Of a stretch of DNA of 7,263 nt, positions 1 to 6,206 are shown piece after piece (the stretch's first letter is position 1; every line of letters starts with the position of its first letter). A program made the position numbers and the translations under genes. Origin of the DNA: an uncultured Prevotella sp. GTDB lineage: Bacteria > Bacteroidota > Bacteroidia > Bacteroidales > Bacteroidaceae. Under the pieces are notes generated by a model that saw only the letters and a list, made by a program, of their open reading frames with translations, ran no database searches and was not told the DNA's origin. The stretch is taken from positions 1 to 7,263 of the forward strand of contig CAMQBP010000093.1 in NCBI GenBank assembly GCA_946999025.1, in the 5' to 3' direction.

Positions 1-165
1 TGTGTCGAACTCAATCTCCGCCGTACCATGGGGCATGTGGCCTTGGCGTTGACGGAGCCGCAGTCTACCGCCCCCAAACAACTCATGCATGTGGAGTACA
101 CCGATAAATATCGTTTGAAAGTGTCGCTGGCTGGTGATGATTTGCTGATACCGTACGTCTTATAA
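1..165 (+). CDS. 3' end of a conserved protein, possibly ATP-grasp fold (5' truncated by window edge)
   Basis: Frame 1 is open from the first base to a TAA at 163-165 and gives the last 54 residues of a protein whose start lies outside the window. The fragment begins CVELNLRRTMGHVALAL and ends DDLLIPYVL. The ELNLR segment matches the shape of the E-x-N-x-R metal/ATP-binding signature near the C-terminus of ATP-grasp ligases, and the short tail after it is compatible with such a protein ending here. This assignment rests on one motif and is tentative; the coding frame itself is more secure because it stays open and ends just before a non-coding region full of dyads. It runs convergent to the minus-strand gene that ends at 380. 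Substrate and pathway cannot be told from this fragment. Confidence 0.65.
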   Translation, partial: CVELNLRRTMGHVALALTEPQSTAPKQLMHVEYTDKYRLKVSLAGDDLLIPYVL

Positions 166-188
166 ATAGTTTGATAACCAGCTTATTA

Positions 189-235
189 TTTACTTCTGTT
201 GAAGTAAAGCATATTCACGTATTCACTTCTTTTTT
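189..235 (+). terminator. Hairpin region behind the partial gene, possible terminator
   Basis: A perfect 8-bp stem (189-196 with 201-208, loop TGTT) begins 24 nt after the TAA at 163-165. The right arm core GAAGT (201-205) can instead pair with ACTTC at 225-229, which is followed directly by six T (230-235), a terminator-like arrangement with a long loop. One of these folds probably ends or stabilises the transcript of the partial gene. Neither is as clear as the terminator at 7143-7173, so the call is moderate to weak. Confidence 0.35.
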
Positions 236-256
236 CCCTTGTGAAACGAAAAGCAT

Positions 257-322
257 TGACTTTGTAGGTCAATGTCTATGACTTTGGTGTCCAAAGTGTA
301 TGACATTGATGCCCAAAGTCAA
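257..322. repeat. Three tandem 22-nt quasi-palindromic repeat units
   Basis: Units lie at 257-278, 279-300 and 301-322, each exactly 22 nt, with shared pattern TGAC(T/A)TTG, six variable bases, then AA(A/T)GT and two or three more. Each unit is a near-palindrome. CATTGAC (254-260) pairs with GTCAATG (268-274), and ACTTTGG (281-287) pairs with CCAAAGT (291-297). Arms also pair between units: 279-287 with 313-321, and 256-264 with 314-322. The array lies between two converging genes, so it could fold as a transcript end, act as a protein-binding array, or be a dispersed intergenic repeat. I saw no further copy in this window; the next 22 nt (323-344) are at best a decayed unit. Confidence 0.7.
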
Positions 323-360
323 CGTTATTGGTTGGCGGCCTTTGTGGGGCGCCATCCATG

Positions 361-381
361 GGGGCTGTGAGCCCCGTTTTT
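361..381 (+). terminator. GC-rich stem followed by T-run
   Basis: GGGGCT (361-366) pairs perfectly with AGCCCC (370-375) around a GTG loop and is followed by G and five T (377-381). In the plus direction this has the form of a rho-independent terminator and would stop read-through from the left gene before it runs antisense into the convergent gene. The T-run overlaps the stop codon of the minus-strand gene ending at 380. On the minus strand the stem directly follows that stop codon but has no T-run behind it. Confidence 0.5.
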
Positions 382-814
382 AATTCGATTTTCTGGGAGA
401 TTTCGTGCGATGGTTACTCGGCTTTTTCAGATAGCGCGTCCAAGCGTATGGCCGTCGGTTGAGCAAATAGTTGGGGTCGTCCATGTGCCTGTATGCCTCG
501 CGCTCGAACGAAATGTTGAGGTAAGCTCGCCCGCTCATCGGTAGGCGAACGAGCCACTCGATGACGTAGAAGAGGTAGAAAAATACAAATCCCAGTTCAA
601 TCATCTGTCGGGTATGGATGCGCTCATGCTGGATAAGGTCGGCCGTGATAGTCGTTCCCTTGCGGCAAAACAACATTCCCAGAATGTTGATGGCATCATA
701 ATTTTTGAAGGGTATCAGTCGGTTGTGAACGATGAGCATGGGGTTGGTGTGTACGATTTTAAAGCGTTTTTGTGGTTTATCATTCCACGTTTTTTCTGGT
801 GATGATGTAGGCAC
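380..814 (-). CDS. Small HExxH membrane protein, zincin-like, uncharacterised
   Basis: This 144-residue protein has HERIH at residues 63-67 (an HExxH zinc-binding and catalytic pattern), a hydrophobic stretch at about 74-92 (GFVFFYLFYVIEWLVRL), and a second acidic motif ISFEREAY at 101-108 that could supply a third zinc ligand, as in gluzincins. From memory, short Bacteroidota proteins with the same HE-IH-RQ and FEREAY blocks exist and are annotated as hypothetical; peptidase activity is inference only. No ATG precedes the conserved-looking segment IVHTNPMLIVHNRLIPF, and the first possible start is GTG at 812-814, directly after an in-frame TGA (815-817). This start overlaps the end of the transporter gene by 35 nt, which suggests translational coupling. 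The alternative start Met26 would remove part of that segment. The basic tail (KKPSNHRTKSPRKSN) is probably cytosolic or disordered. Confidence 0.8.
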   Translation of the reverse strand: MPTSSPEKTWNDKPQKRFKIVHTNPMLIVHNRLIPFKNYDAINILGMLFCRKGTTITADLIQHERIHTRQMIELGFVFFYLFYVIEWLVRLPMSGRAYLNISFEREAYRHMDDPNYLLNRRPYAWTRYLKKPSNHRTKSPRKSN

Positions 815-1679
815 TCAGTAAAACGAGAATGCCGGCTACCGGTTTGTCCCATGTCAGCACGTCCTGCCCGATGTAGATGGCTACCAACGAAGCGACCACA
901 GGTTGCAGATTGGTGTAAATACTCACCGTGGTAGCGGGCAGGTAGCGCATGGCGAATGGTATGGCGAAGTAGCCCATTACGGTGGCAAACAGCACGATGA
1001 AGGCCATTTCGGCTACGCCTGTCCAGGCCCATGCGGCAGAGAAAAGTTTCTGCTGACCCCATTCGGGGGCTGCGAAAGGCAGCACGGCGAGGGTAGAAAT
1101 GAGGAAAATCCACTTCATCTGGGTCACTGCCGAGTACTTTTGAGAAACATTTCGGGTAATCAACAGATAGATGACCCAGGTGAGCAGACTCAGAATGGTG
1201 AGGAAGATGCCCAGCACATCGTTGGTTCCCGAGCCGCCCTGCCAGCCCATGAAGACCATCAATAGCGCGCCGGCAATACCGATGAGTACGCCTATCGTCT
1301 TCTTTCCATTGAGCGTTTCTTTTAAAAAAACGGCTGCCATCAGCATGGTGGCGACGGGTGTCAGCGTGGCTATCAATGAGAAGTAAACGGGTGTGGTGTA
1401 TACCAAAGCCCAGGCGGTGAGCGTTTGTGAAACCACAAATCCAAGCAAACCACCCAACATGATGATTAGTAAGTCTTTGCGCTGAACAGGCTCTTTGGGC
1501 ATGAACAGACTGATGATCCAGAAAATCACCGCAGCACCCAGGCATCGGGTGAACATGTATCCCATGGGCGACACCCATTCGTCGAGCAAGAGTTTGGTAA
1601 CGGGTACACCTAAACCAAAGATTACGTTGGCCAGTATCACGGCACTGTGTGCCTGTATTTTGTTCTTATTTTTCATCAT
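780..1679 (-). CDS. DMT superfamily transporter, two EamA domains
   Basis: The protein is an inner-membrane carrier of the drug/metabolite transporter superfamily with about ten hydrophobic segments in two homologous halves. Each half ends in a typical EamA segment: TPVATMLMAAVFLKE near residues 107-121 and NLQPVVASLVAIYIGQD near 257-273, numbered from the start chosen here. The length, 299 residues, is normal for the family. The substrate cannot be read from the sequence; members export amino acids, metabolites or drugs. The frame also allows an ATG at 1719-1721, but a promoter-like TATATTTG at 1743-1736 would leave almost no leader there. The paired ATGs at 1677-1679 and 1674-1676 sit after an A/T-rich leader and give the usual short N-terminus (MMKNKNKIQ). 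The small HExxH gene overlaps its 3' end, so the two probably share a transcript. Confidence 0.92.
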   Translation of the reverse strand: MMKNKNKIQAHSAVILANVIFGLGVPVTKLLLDEWVSPMGYMFTRCLGAAVIFWIISLFMPKEPVQRKDLLIIMLGGLLGFVVSQTLTAWALVYTTPVYFSLIATLTPVATMLMAAVFLKETLNGKKTIGVLIGIAGALLMVFMGWQGGSGTNDVLGIFLTILSLLTWVIYLLITRNVSQKYSAVTQMKWIFLISTLAVLPFAAPEWGQQKLFSAAWAWTGVAEMAFIVLFATVMGYFAIPFAMRYLPATTVSIYTNLQPVVASLVAIYIGQDVLTWDKPVAGILVLLSAYIITRKNVE

Positions 1680-1735
1680 GTTTAATTGGCTTTGCGTTGC
1701 GAGTAGATGGTCGTTCATCATCTACAAATCAACTG

Positions 1736-1743
1736 CAAATATA
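1736..1743 (-). promoter_or_regulatory. Bacteroidota-type -7 box for the transporter gene
   Basis: On the minus strand the sequence reads TATATTTGCAGT, matching the -7 consensus TAnnTTTG. Transcription would start near 1730, giving a leader of about 50 nt to the ATG at 1679. The same 12-mer (ACTGCAAATATA on the plus strand) recurs at 6188-6199 upstream of pepD. No good -33 TTTG is present at the expected spacing. Confidence 0.5.
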
Positions 1744-1784
1744 GTATTTTTTTGGAGAATGCCGGGTAGCTCAAATAAAAATGA

Positions 1785-1792
1785 TATATTTG
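1785..1792 (+). promoter_or_regulatory. Bacteroidota-type -7 box for the helicase gene
   Basis: TATATTTG matches TAnnTTTG and lies 27 nt before the ATG at 1820, predicting a leader of about 20 nt. No TTTG lies about 19 bp upstream; the nearest, at 1751-1754, is 30 bp away. This promoter and the minus-strand one at 1736-1743 point away from each other and would share the same -33 region around 1762-1766. Confidence 0.45.
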
Positions 1793-1819
1793 TAGGAGTA
1801 AACGAGAACGATACAAACC

Positions 1820-4525
1820 ATGAACACGAATAAGATTCAGACAACTTTTACGCCCGACCGGTTTCAACAAAAGGTGATACAGGCCGAGGGTGGGTACCAC
1901 TTGGTGCTGGCTCCGCCGGGATGTGGCAAGACTCAAATTCTCACCGAGCGCATTCGTAGGGCGTACGAACAAGGGATGCCGTTTGGTAAGATGCTGTGTT
2001 TGACGTTTACCAACCGCGCTGCCCGTGGCATGAAAGAACGTATTGAGGCGCATATCGCGGATGAAGGCGTTAACGAGGTGTATGTAGGAAACGTGCATCG
2101 GTTTTGTTCCAAATTCTTGTTCGACAACAGTTTGGTGCCTGCCGAGAGTTCGGTCATTGACGATGACGATGCTGTCAGCATCTTGGCTCGCTATCGGGAT
2201 GAGGATGAATATGCGGTGCAGGCGAACTATCGAGCGAAAAGTGAATATATAGAGGTGTTTCATTTTGCGGGATTCATCCATCAACTGGTACATGAACATC
2301 CCAAAAAACTGCGTCTACACCCTGAATGTGTGACGGCAAGGGACGTGACGGCGTTGCGCACCCTGTGCCAAGTGCAGCGAATGGAGATGACGCCTGAGAC
2401 GATGCTGGATGTGTTCACGCATTCGGATGTGTACGAGGACCTCATCCAGACCGAGGCATACGACTTGGGAAGTCAGCGTGACATTGGTGCCTTGCTGAAA
2501 AAGATGGACCAGGCGCGGCATTACATGGCATACAAAAAAGAGAACAAGTTGCTGGATTTTGAGGACTTGTTGATGCTTACTTACGATGCGTTGCGGGCTG
2601 ACGACAAGCATGAGCTGAAGCGGTATGACTGGATACAGGTTGATGAGGTGCAAGACCTCAACCCGTTGCAGCTGGCACTTGTCGATGGATTTACAAGTAG
2701 CGACTTCGACACCGTGATGTATCTGGGTGACGAGCAGCAGGCCATCTTTTCGTTCATGGGTGCCAAGATGAGCACGCTGGACGCCCTGAGGGAGCGTTGT
2801 GAGGGGCATGTTCACCGGCTGTTTGTCAACCATCGCTCCCCTCAATACTTGCTTGACGTGTTCAATGTGTATGCCGAACAGCAGTTGGGAATAGACAAGA
2901 ACGTGCTGCCTACGACCAACTATCTTCCCCAGCGCAAGGGAGATGAGTTGCAAGTGATGGATAGCGTGACCATTGACTCGGAATATCGTGACGTCGCCGA
3001 TGTGGTGAATCGGTTGCAAGCAGCAGATGCGAAGGAAACAACGGCGGTCATCGTGAGCGCCAATGCCGATGCCGAAATGATGAGTAGGGCGTTGAACGAC
3101 TTGTCATTATCGCATTTTAAGGTGTCGGGAGATGATTTGTTCGCCTCGCAGGGCGTGAAGTTGCTGCTGGCACACCTGAATGTTTTGGCCAACGAGCACA
3201 ACTTCATCGGCTGGTCACGCTTGTTCATGGGGCTGCATGTCTTTGAGAGCAATGCGGCGGCGCGTGGCTTTGTGCGTGGATTGTTGGACAGGGCGATGCT
3301 ACCAACCGACCTTTTGGCGTATCCAGAGAGCAGTTATGTGCAGGAATTTGTAAAGTGTTATGAGCAGCAGGATATTGTGGTGTTCGACACAGAGACCACC
3401 GGACTGAATGTTTTTGAGGACGACATCGTGCAGATTGCAGCTGTCAGGATGCGGCAAGGGAAAGTGGTTCCAGGCTCGTCGTTTGTCGTTTTTATGGAAA
3501 CCGACCGTGACATCCCGCAACAACTGGGAGAGATTGAAAATCCATTGATTGCTGAAATGCAGCGACATGTGCTGCATAGTCATGCCGAGGGGTTGCAGAT
3601 GTTCATGAAATACGTGGGCGACAGCATGCTTTTGGGACACAATGCCGACTACGATTATCACATTCTGGATTTCAATCTGCAACGCTATTTGCCCGCCATA
3701 TCGTTGAAAGAGCAGTGTCCACGCTATCTGGATTCGCTCAAACTCGTTCGGTTGTTGGAGCCAAACCTGCGTGAGTACAAACTCAAGCACTTGCTCTCGG
3801 TGTTGCATTTGGAAGGAGAAAATGCCCATTTGGCCGATGCCGACGTTGATGCAACCTGCAATGTGGTGCGCCATTGCTATGGCAAAGCCAAGCTCATGGT
3901 GCCTTCTCAGTTGGAATGGATACGCCATCCGCGGTTCAAGAAGCGGGCAGAGGTGTTGCGAAAAAACTATTTAGACATGTACAATGCGGCCAAACAGCGG
4001 CTGTATCAGCGAGAAAAACCTGGCAATGAGCCTGTGTTGGTGCAGGAAATGCAACGCTTCTATGCGTTTCTTTGTAGCGAAAAACTGTTGGAACCGCAAG
4101 ATAAATTGCATTATGTCACGCAGTTTCTCACGGATGATATCATTGACCAAGCAGCGGCACCATCATTGGTGGAGCAGCTGTGGGCCTACGTCACGGAAAT
4201 AAACACGTTGAAAGAGGCCGACTTGTGTAACAGTCAAACGCTGCAAGAGCGTATCTTCGTGACAACCGTTCACAAGGCAAAAGGACTGGAATTTGACAAT
4301 GTCATCATCTTTGATGCCGTTGACGGACGCTATCCCAACTTCTACAATCAAAACAACGAACGGCTGTTGGCCGAAGACAAGCGTAAATTTTATGTAGCCA
4401 TGACGCGGGCCAAGAAACGACTTTATGTGGCTTGGTCGACCACAAGGATTGACTATTACAATCGTTCTCACCCGCGCGACATCACTCCCTTCATGACGCC
4501 AATACTGCAATTTTTCGAAGAATGA
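1820..4525 (+). CDS. UvrD-type SF1A DNA helicase with an internal DEDDh 3'-5' exonuclease domain
   Basis: The 901-residue protein joins an ATP-driven DNA helicase to a DnaQ-like nuclease. Helicase motifs appear in order: Q-like FQQKVIQAEGG (15-25), Walker A APPGCGKT (31-38), motif Ia LTFTNRAA (61-68), motif II VDEVQD (274-279), motif III GDEQQAIFSFMGA (303-315), motif IV VNHRS (336-340), motif V TVHKAKGLEF (816-825) and motif VI YVAMTRAKKRL (858-868). Between motifs IV and V, at about residues 515-690, lies a full exonuclease fold: DTE (Asp523, Glu525), GHNADYD (Asp612) and HLADAD (His670, Asp675), so all five DEDDh residues are present. Helicase and nuclease domain assignments follow from known families; the joint activity, probably unwinding with 3'-5' trimming in repair or recombination, is inference. 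One oddity is that motif III ends FMGA where UvrD/Rep/PcrA have (W/F)RGA. The ATG at 1820 is the first start downstream of the -7 box. The gene appears intact and monocistronic. Confidence 0.93.
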   Translation: MNTNKIQTTFTPDRFQQKVIQAEGGYHLVLAPPGCGKTQILTERIRRAYEQGMPFGKMLCLTFTNRAARGMKERIEAHIADEGVNEVYVGNVHRFCSKFLFDNSLVPAESSVIDDDDAVSILARYRDEDEYAVQANYRAKSEYIEVFHFAGFIHQLVHEHPKKLRLHPECVTARDVTALRTLCQVQRMEMTPETMLDVFTHSDVYEDLIQTEAYDLGSQRDIGALLKKMDQARHYMAYKKENKLLDFEDLLMLTYDALRADDKHELKRYDWIQVDEVQDLNPLQLALVDGFTSSDFDTVMYLGDEQQAIFSFMGAKMSTLDALRERCEGHVHRLFVNHRSPQYLLDVFNVYAEQQLGIDKNVLPTTNYLPQRKGDELQVMDSVTIDSEYRDVADVVNRLQAADAKETTAVIVSANADAEMMSRALNDLSLSHFKVSGDDLFASQGVKLLLAHLNVLANEHNFIGWSRLFMGLHVFESNAAARGFVRGLLDRAMLPTDLLAYPESSYVQEFVKCYEQQDIVVFDTETTGLNVFEDDIVQIAAVRMRQGKVVPGSSFVVFMETDRDIPQQLGEIENPLIAEMQRHVLHSHAEGLQMFMKYVGDSMLLGHNADYDYHILDFNLQRYLPAISLKEQCPRYLDSLKLVRLLEPNLREYKLKHLLSVLHLEGENAHLADADVDATCNVVRHCYGKAKLMVPSQLEWIRHPRFKKRAEVLRKNYLDMYNAAKQRLYQREKPGNEPVLVQEMQRFYAFLCSEKLLEPQDKLHYVTQFLTDDIIDQAAAPSLVEQLWAYVTEINTLKEADLCNSQTLQERIFVTTVHKAKGLEFDNVIIFDAVDGRYPNFYNQNNERLLAEDKRKFYVAMTRAKKRLYVAWSTTRIDYYNRSHPRDITPFMTPILQFFEE

Positions 4526-4555
4526 TGGTAGAGAGAGTTGTAAGCTCAGTTTAAT

Positions 4556-4578
4556 GTCTTTAACTTTTTGGTAAAGAC
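4556..4578. other. 7-bp perfect hairpin after the helicase gene
   Basis: GTCTTTA (4556-4562) pairs with TAAAGAC (4572-4578) around a 9-nt loop that contains five T. It starts 31 nt after the helicase stop codon. No T-run follows on either strand, so it may be a 3'-end stabilising structure or chance and is not a clear terminator. Confidence 0.3.
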
Positions 4579-4596
4579 TTGCGAAAAGGGCATGAA

Positions 4597-4636
4597 AAAT
4601 GGATTCACGGTATCGGTTGAAACCATGAATCCATTT
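4597..4636. terminator. Shared hairpin terminator between convergent helicase and pepD genes
   Basis: AAATGGATTCA (4597-4607) and TGAATCCATTT (4626-4636) form a perfect 11-bp stem around an 18-nt loop, which itself holds a small GGTT/AACC stem (4615-4618 with 4621-4624). On the minus strand the stem ends in ATTTTTC, a short T-run 17 nt beyond the pepD stop, so it fits a terminator for pepD. In the plus direction, 71 nt beyond the helicase stop, the T-run is only TTTAT. A bidirectional terminator is the simplest reading. Confidence 0.6.
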
Positions 4637-4652
4637 ATGCTATTTGCGTGCA

Positions 4653-6113
4653 CTATTTGCGCACAGGGATGTTCTTCAATATCTCGAGAAGGTGATCCCA
4701 AACCATTTGTACGGTAGGGATGTGCAAACGTTCCTCAGGGGTATGAACGAAACGAAGCGTGGGTCCGAAGCTAACCATGTCGATATGGGGATAACGTTCA
4801 GAGAACAATCCGCACTCAAGTCCTGCATGAATGCCCAATACTTCTGGCTCTTTGTTGAACAATTTCTTGTAAGTCTCGACCGTCAGTTTGACTAATTTGC
4901 TGTCTGGGTTCATGTTCCAAGCTGGATAGCCATCGGTTTGTTCCACCTTTGCGCCTGCCAATTGGTAAGCAGCCTTCACGCTGTTACACATATTTTCCAA
5001 ATTGCTCATCACGTTGCTGCGTTGCGATGACAAGATTTCAACCTTGCCATCCATGGTCTTCACCGCAGCCACATTGCTTGATGTTTCAACCATATTGGCC
5101 AACAACTCATCTTGGCACATGGCAAAGATGCCATTGTCAACGGCTTGCAGAGCCAGTATCAGTTTGCTGCTTACATCCTTAGGAAGTACCTGTTGAGGCT
5201 CGGTACTTTCCATGTTGAACACCATGTCGGTATCTGTAACGTGAAATTCTTGCATCACTTCATGATGGAAAACATTCCAATCGGCACGCACTTGCTCTTT
5301 CGCATCATTGGGCACGGCAAACACAACCTTTCCATCACGCGGGATGGCGTTGTGCAATTTGCCACTATTAAAGCTTGCTAAGCGCAAATCAAACTTCTCT
5401 TGTTCGTTGAAAAGAAATCTCGTTAAAACCTTGATGGCATTGGCACGCTTCTTATTGATGTCGTCACCAGAGTGACCTCCCACCAGGCCTTTCAGTGAGA
5501 TTTGCATGAAGAAGTGGTCCTTTGGAGCCTCTTCTGCCTTGTAATCGAAGGTGGCAATGGTGCTTCGGCCACCCGCACAGCTTACATATATTTTGCCTTC
5601 GTCTTCAGAATCTAAGTTGATGAGATAGTCACCCGTCATGAATCCGGCTTTCATCCCCAACGCTCCCGTTAGTTGTGTCTCTTCATCAACGGTAAAAACG
5701 CATTCTATCGGGCCGTGTTCGATGTCGTCGCTTTCGAGCACAGCCAATTCCATAGCCACGCCGATGCCATCGTCTGCACCGAGCGTTGTGCCCTTGGCGG
5801 TGAGCCATTCGCCGTCAATGTAGGTCTGAATGGCATCCTTGTCGAAATCAAACTCAACGTCCACAAGTTTGTCACACACCATGTCCATGTGGCTCTGGAG
5901 TATCACCGTAGCACGGTCCTCGTAGCCTTTGGTGGCTGGTTTGCGGATTATTACGTTTCCTGTTTCATCTACTGACGTTTCCAAATTGTGGCTCTTGCCA
6001 AACTCTTTGAGGTATTCTATCATCTTTTCCTCACGCTTGGAAGGGCGTGGTATCTCGTTGATTTTGGCGAACTGCTTGAAGACGCGAGCTGGTTGTAAGT
6101 CTTTCTTTTCCAT
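4653..6113 (-). CDS. pepD: Aminoacyl-histidine dipeptidase (Xaa-His dipeptidase, M20C family)
   Basis: PepD is a cytosolic di-zinc peptidase that cleaves dipeptides such as Xaa-His (carnosinase-type activity) and lets cells use peptide-derived amino acids, a sensible role in a peptide-fermenting anaerobe. The 486-residue length is normal. Visible motifs are SHMDMV (His75 metal ligand, Asp77), LGADDGIG (Asp114 bridging ligand), DEETQLTG (Glu144 general base, Glu145 ligand), NLDSED (Asp168 ligand), the lid/dimerisation domain start GGHSGDDI (212-219), HAGLECG (429-435) and RFVHTPEE (His457 ligand). Ligand roles are assigned by family knowledge, and their order and spacing agree with characterised bacterial PepD. 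The start MEKKDLQPARVF is the usual short N-terminus. A TATATTTG box at 6199-6192 implies a leader of about 70 nt. The gene converges on the helicase gene and shares a hairpin terminator with it. Confidence 0.96.
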   Translation of the reverse strand: MEKKDLQPARVFKQFAKINEIPRPSKREEKMIEYLKEFGKSHNLETSVDETGNVIIRKPATKGYEDRATVILQSHMDMVCDKLVDVEFDFDKDAIQTYIDGEWLTAKGTTLGADDGIGVAMELAVLESDDIEHGPIECVFTVDEETQLTGALGMKAGFMTGDYLINLDSEDEGKIYVSCAGGRSTIATFDYKAEEAPKDHFFMQISLKGLVGGHSGDDINKKRANAIKVLTRFLFNEQEKFDLRLASFNSGKLHNAIPRDGKVVFAVPNDAKEQVRADWNVFHHEVMQEFHVTDTDMVFNMESTEPQQVLPKDVSSKLILALQAVDNGIFAMCQDELLANMVETSSNVAAVKTMDGKVEILSSQRSNVMSNLENMCNSVKAAYQLAGAKVEQTDGYPAWNMNPDSKLVKLTVETYKKLFNKEPEVLGIHAGLECGLFSERYPHIDMVSFGPTLRFVHTPEERLHIPTVQMVWDHLLEILKNIPVRK

Positions 6114-6133
6114 ACTATTTTTTCTTATTTTAT

Positions 6134-6164
6134 TTTGTATATTGCTCTATTTCCACTACCTTTG
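6134..6164 (+). promoter_or_regulatory. Full Bacteroidota promoter (TTTG-N19-TACCTTTG) for the small membrane protein
   Basis: TTTG at 6134-6137 and TACCTTTG at 6157-6164 are separated by exactly 19 bp, matching the Bacteroides -33/-7 consensus TTTG-N19-TAnnTTTG. Transcription would start near 6170, about 36 nt before the ATG at 6207. It is the best promoter match in the window and may also serve the OmpH-family gene downstream. Confidence 0.65.
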
Positions 6165-6191
6165 CCAAATTGAAATGACAAAGTGACACTG

Positions 6192-6199
6192 CAAATATA
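6192..6199 (-). promoter_or_regulatory. Bacteroidota-type -7 box for pepD
   Basis: The minus strand reads TATATTTGCAGT, identical over 12 nt to the box upstream of the transporter gene (1732-1743). It predicts a pepD transcript start near 6186. No TTTG lies 19 bp upstream. The box faces the plus-strand promoter at 6134-6164. Confidence 0.5.
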
Positions 6200-6206
6200 A
6201 TAAGAA

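Noticed and set aside
254..322. The palindromic repeats as a CRISPR array
   Set aside because: The repeats are directly adjacent with no unique spacers, only three units, and no cas genes in the window.
715..1578. Long minus-strand open frame of 287 codons
   Set aside because: It overlaps the transporter gene in another frame on the same strand; its product is His/Arg/Cys-rich with no recognisable fold, while the transporter frame has a clear family match.
1680..1721. Upstream ATG extension of the transporter (starts at 1721 or 1718)
   Set aside because: The extension MMNDHLLATQSQLN is not typical of the family and would leave a leader of about 10 nt after the -7 box at 1736-1743; it remains possible.
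1793..1798. GTAGGAG sequence as a ribosome binding site for the helicase
   Set aside because: It lies more than 20 nt before the ATG, too far for normal pairing, and Bacteroidota rarely depend on Shine-Dalgarno sites.
2315..3019. Long minus-strand frame inside the helicase gene (234 codons)
   Set aside because: Antisense to conserved helicase motifs; the product is His/Gln/Leu-rich and resembles no known protein, as expected for an antisense shadow.
3299..3928. Long minus-strand frame opposite the exonuclease domain (209 codons)
   Set aside because: Antisense shadow of the DEDDh domain with no promoter-like site or recognisable family.
1820..4525. Helicase-nuclease as part of a multi-gene defence island
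   Set aside because: It has its own promoter and no same-strand partner, and its neighbours are a transporter and a dipeptidase; no toxin, restriction, CBASS, retron or phage gene is present here.
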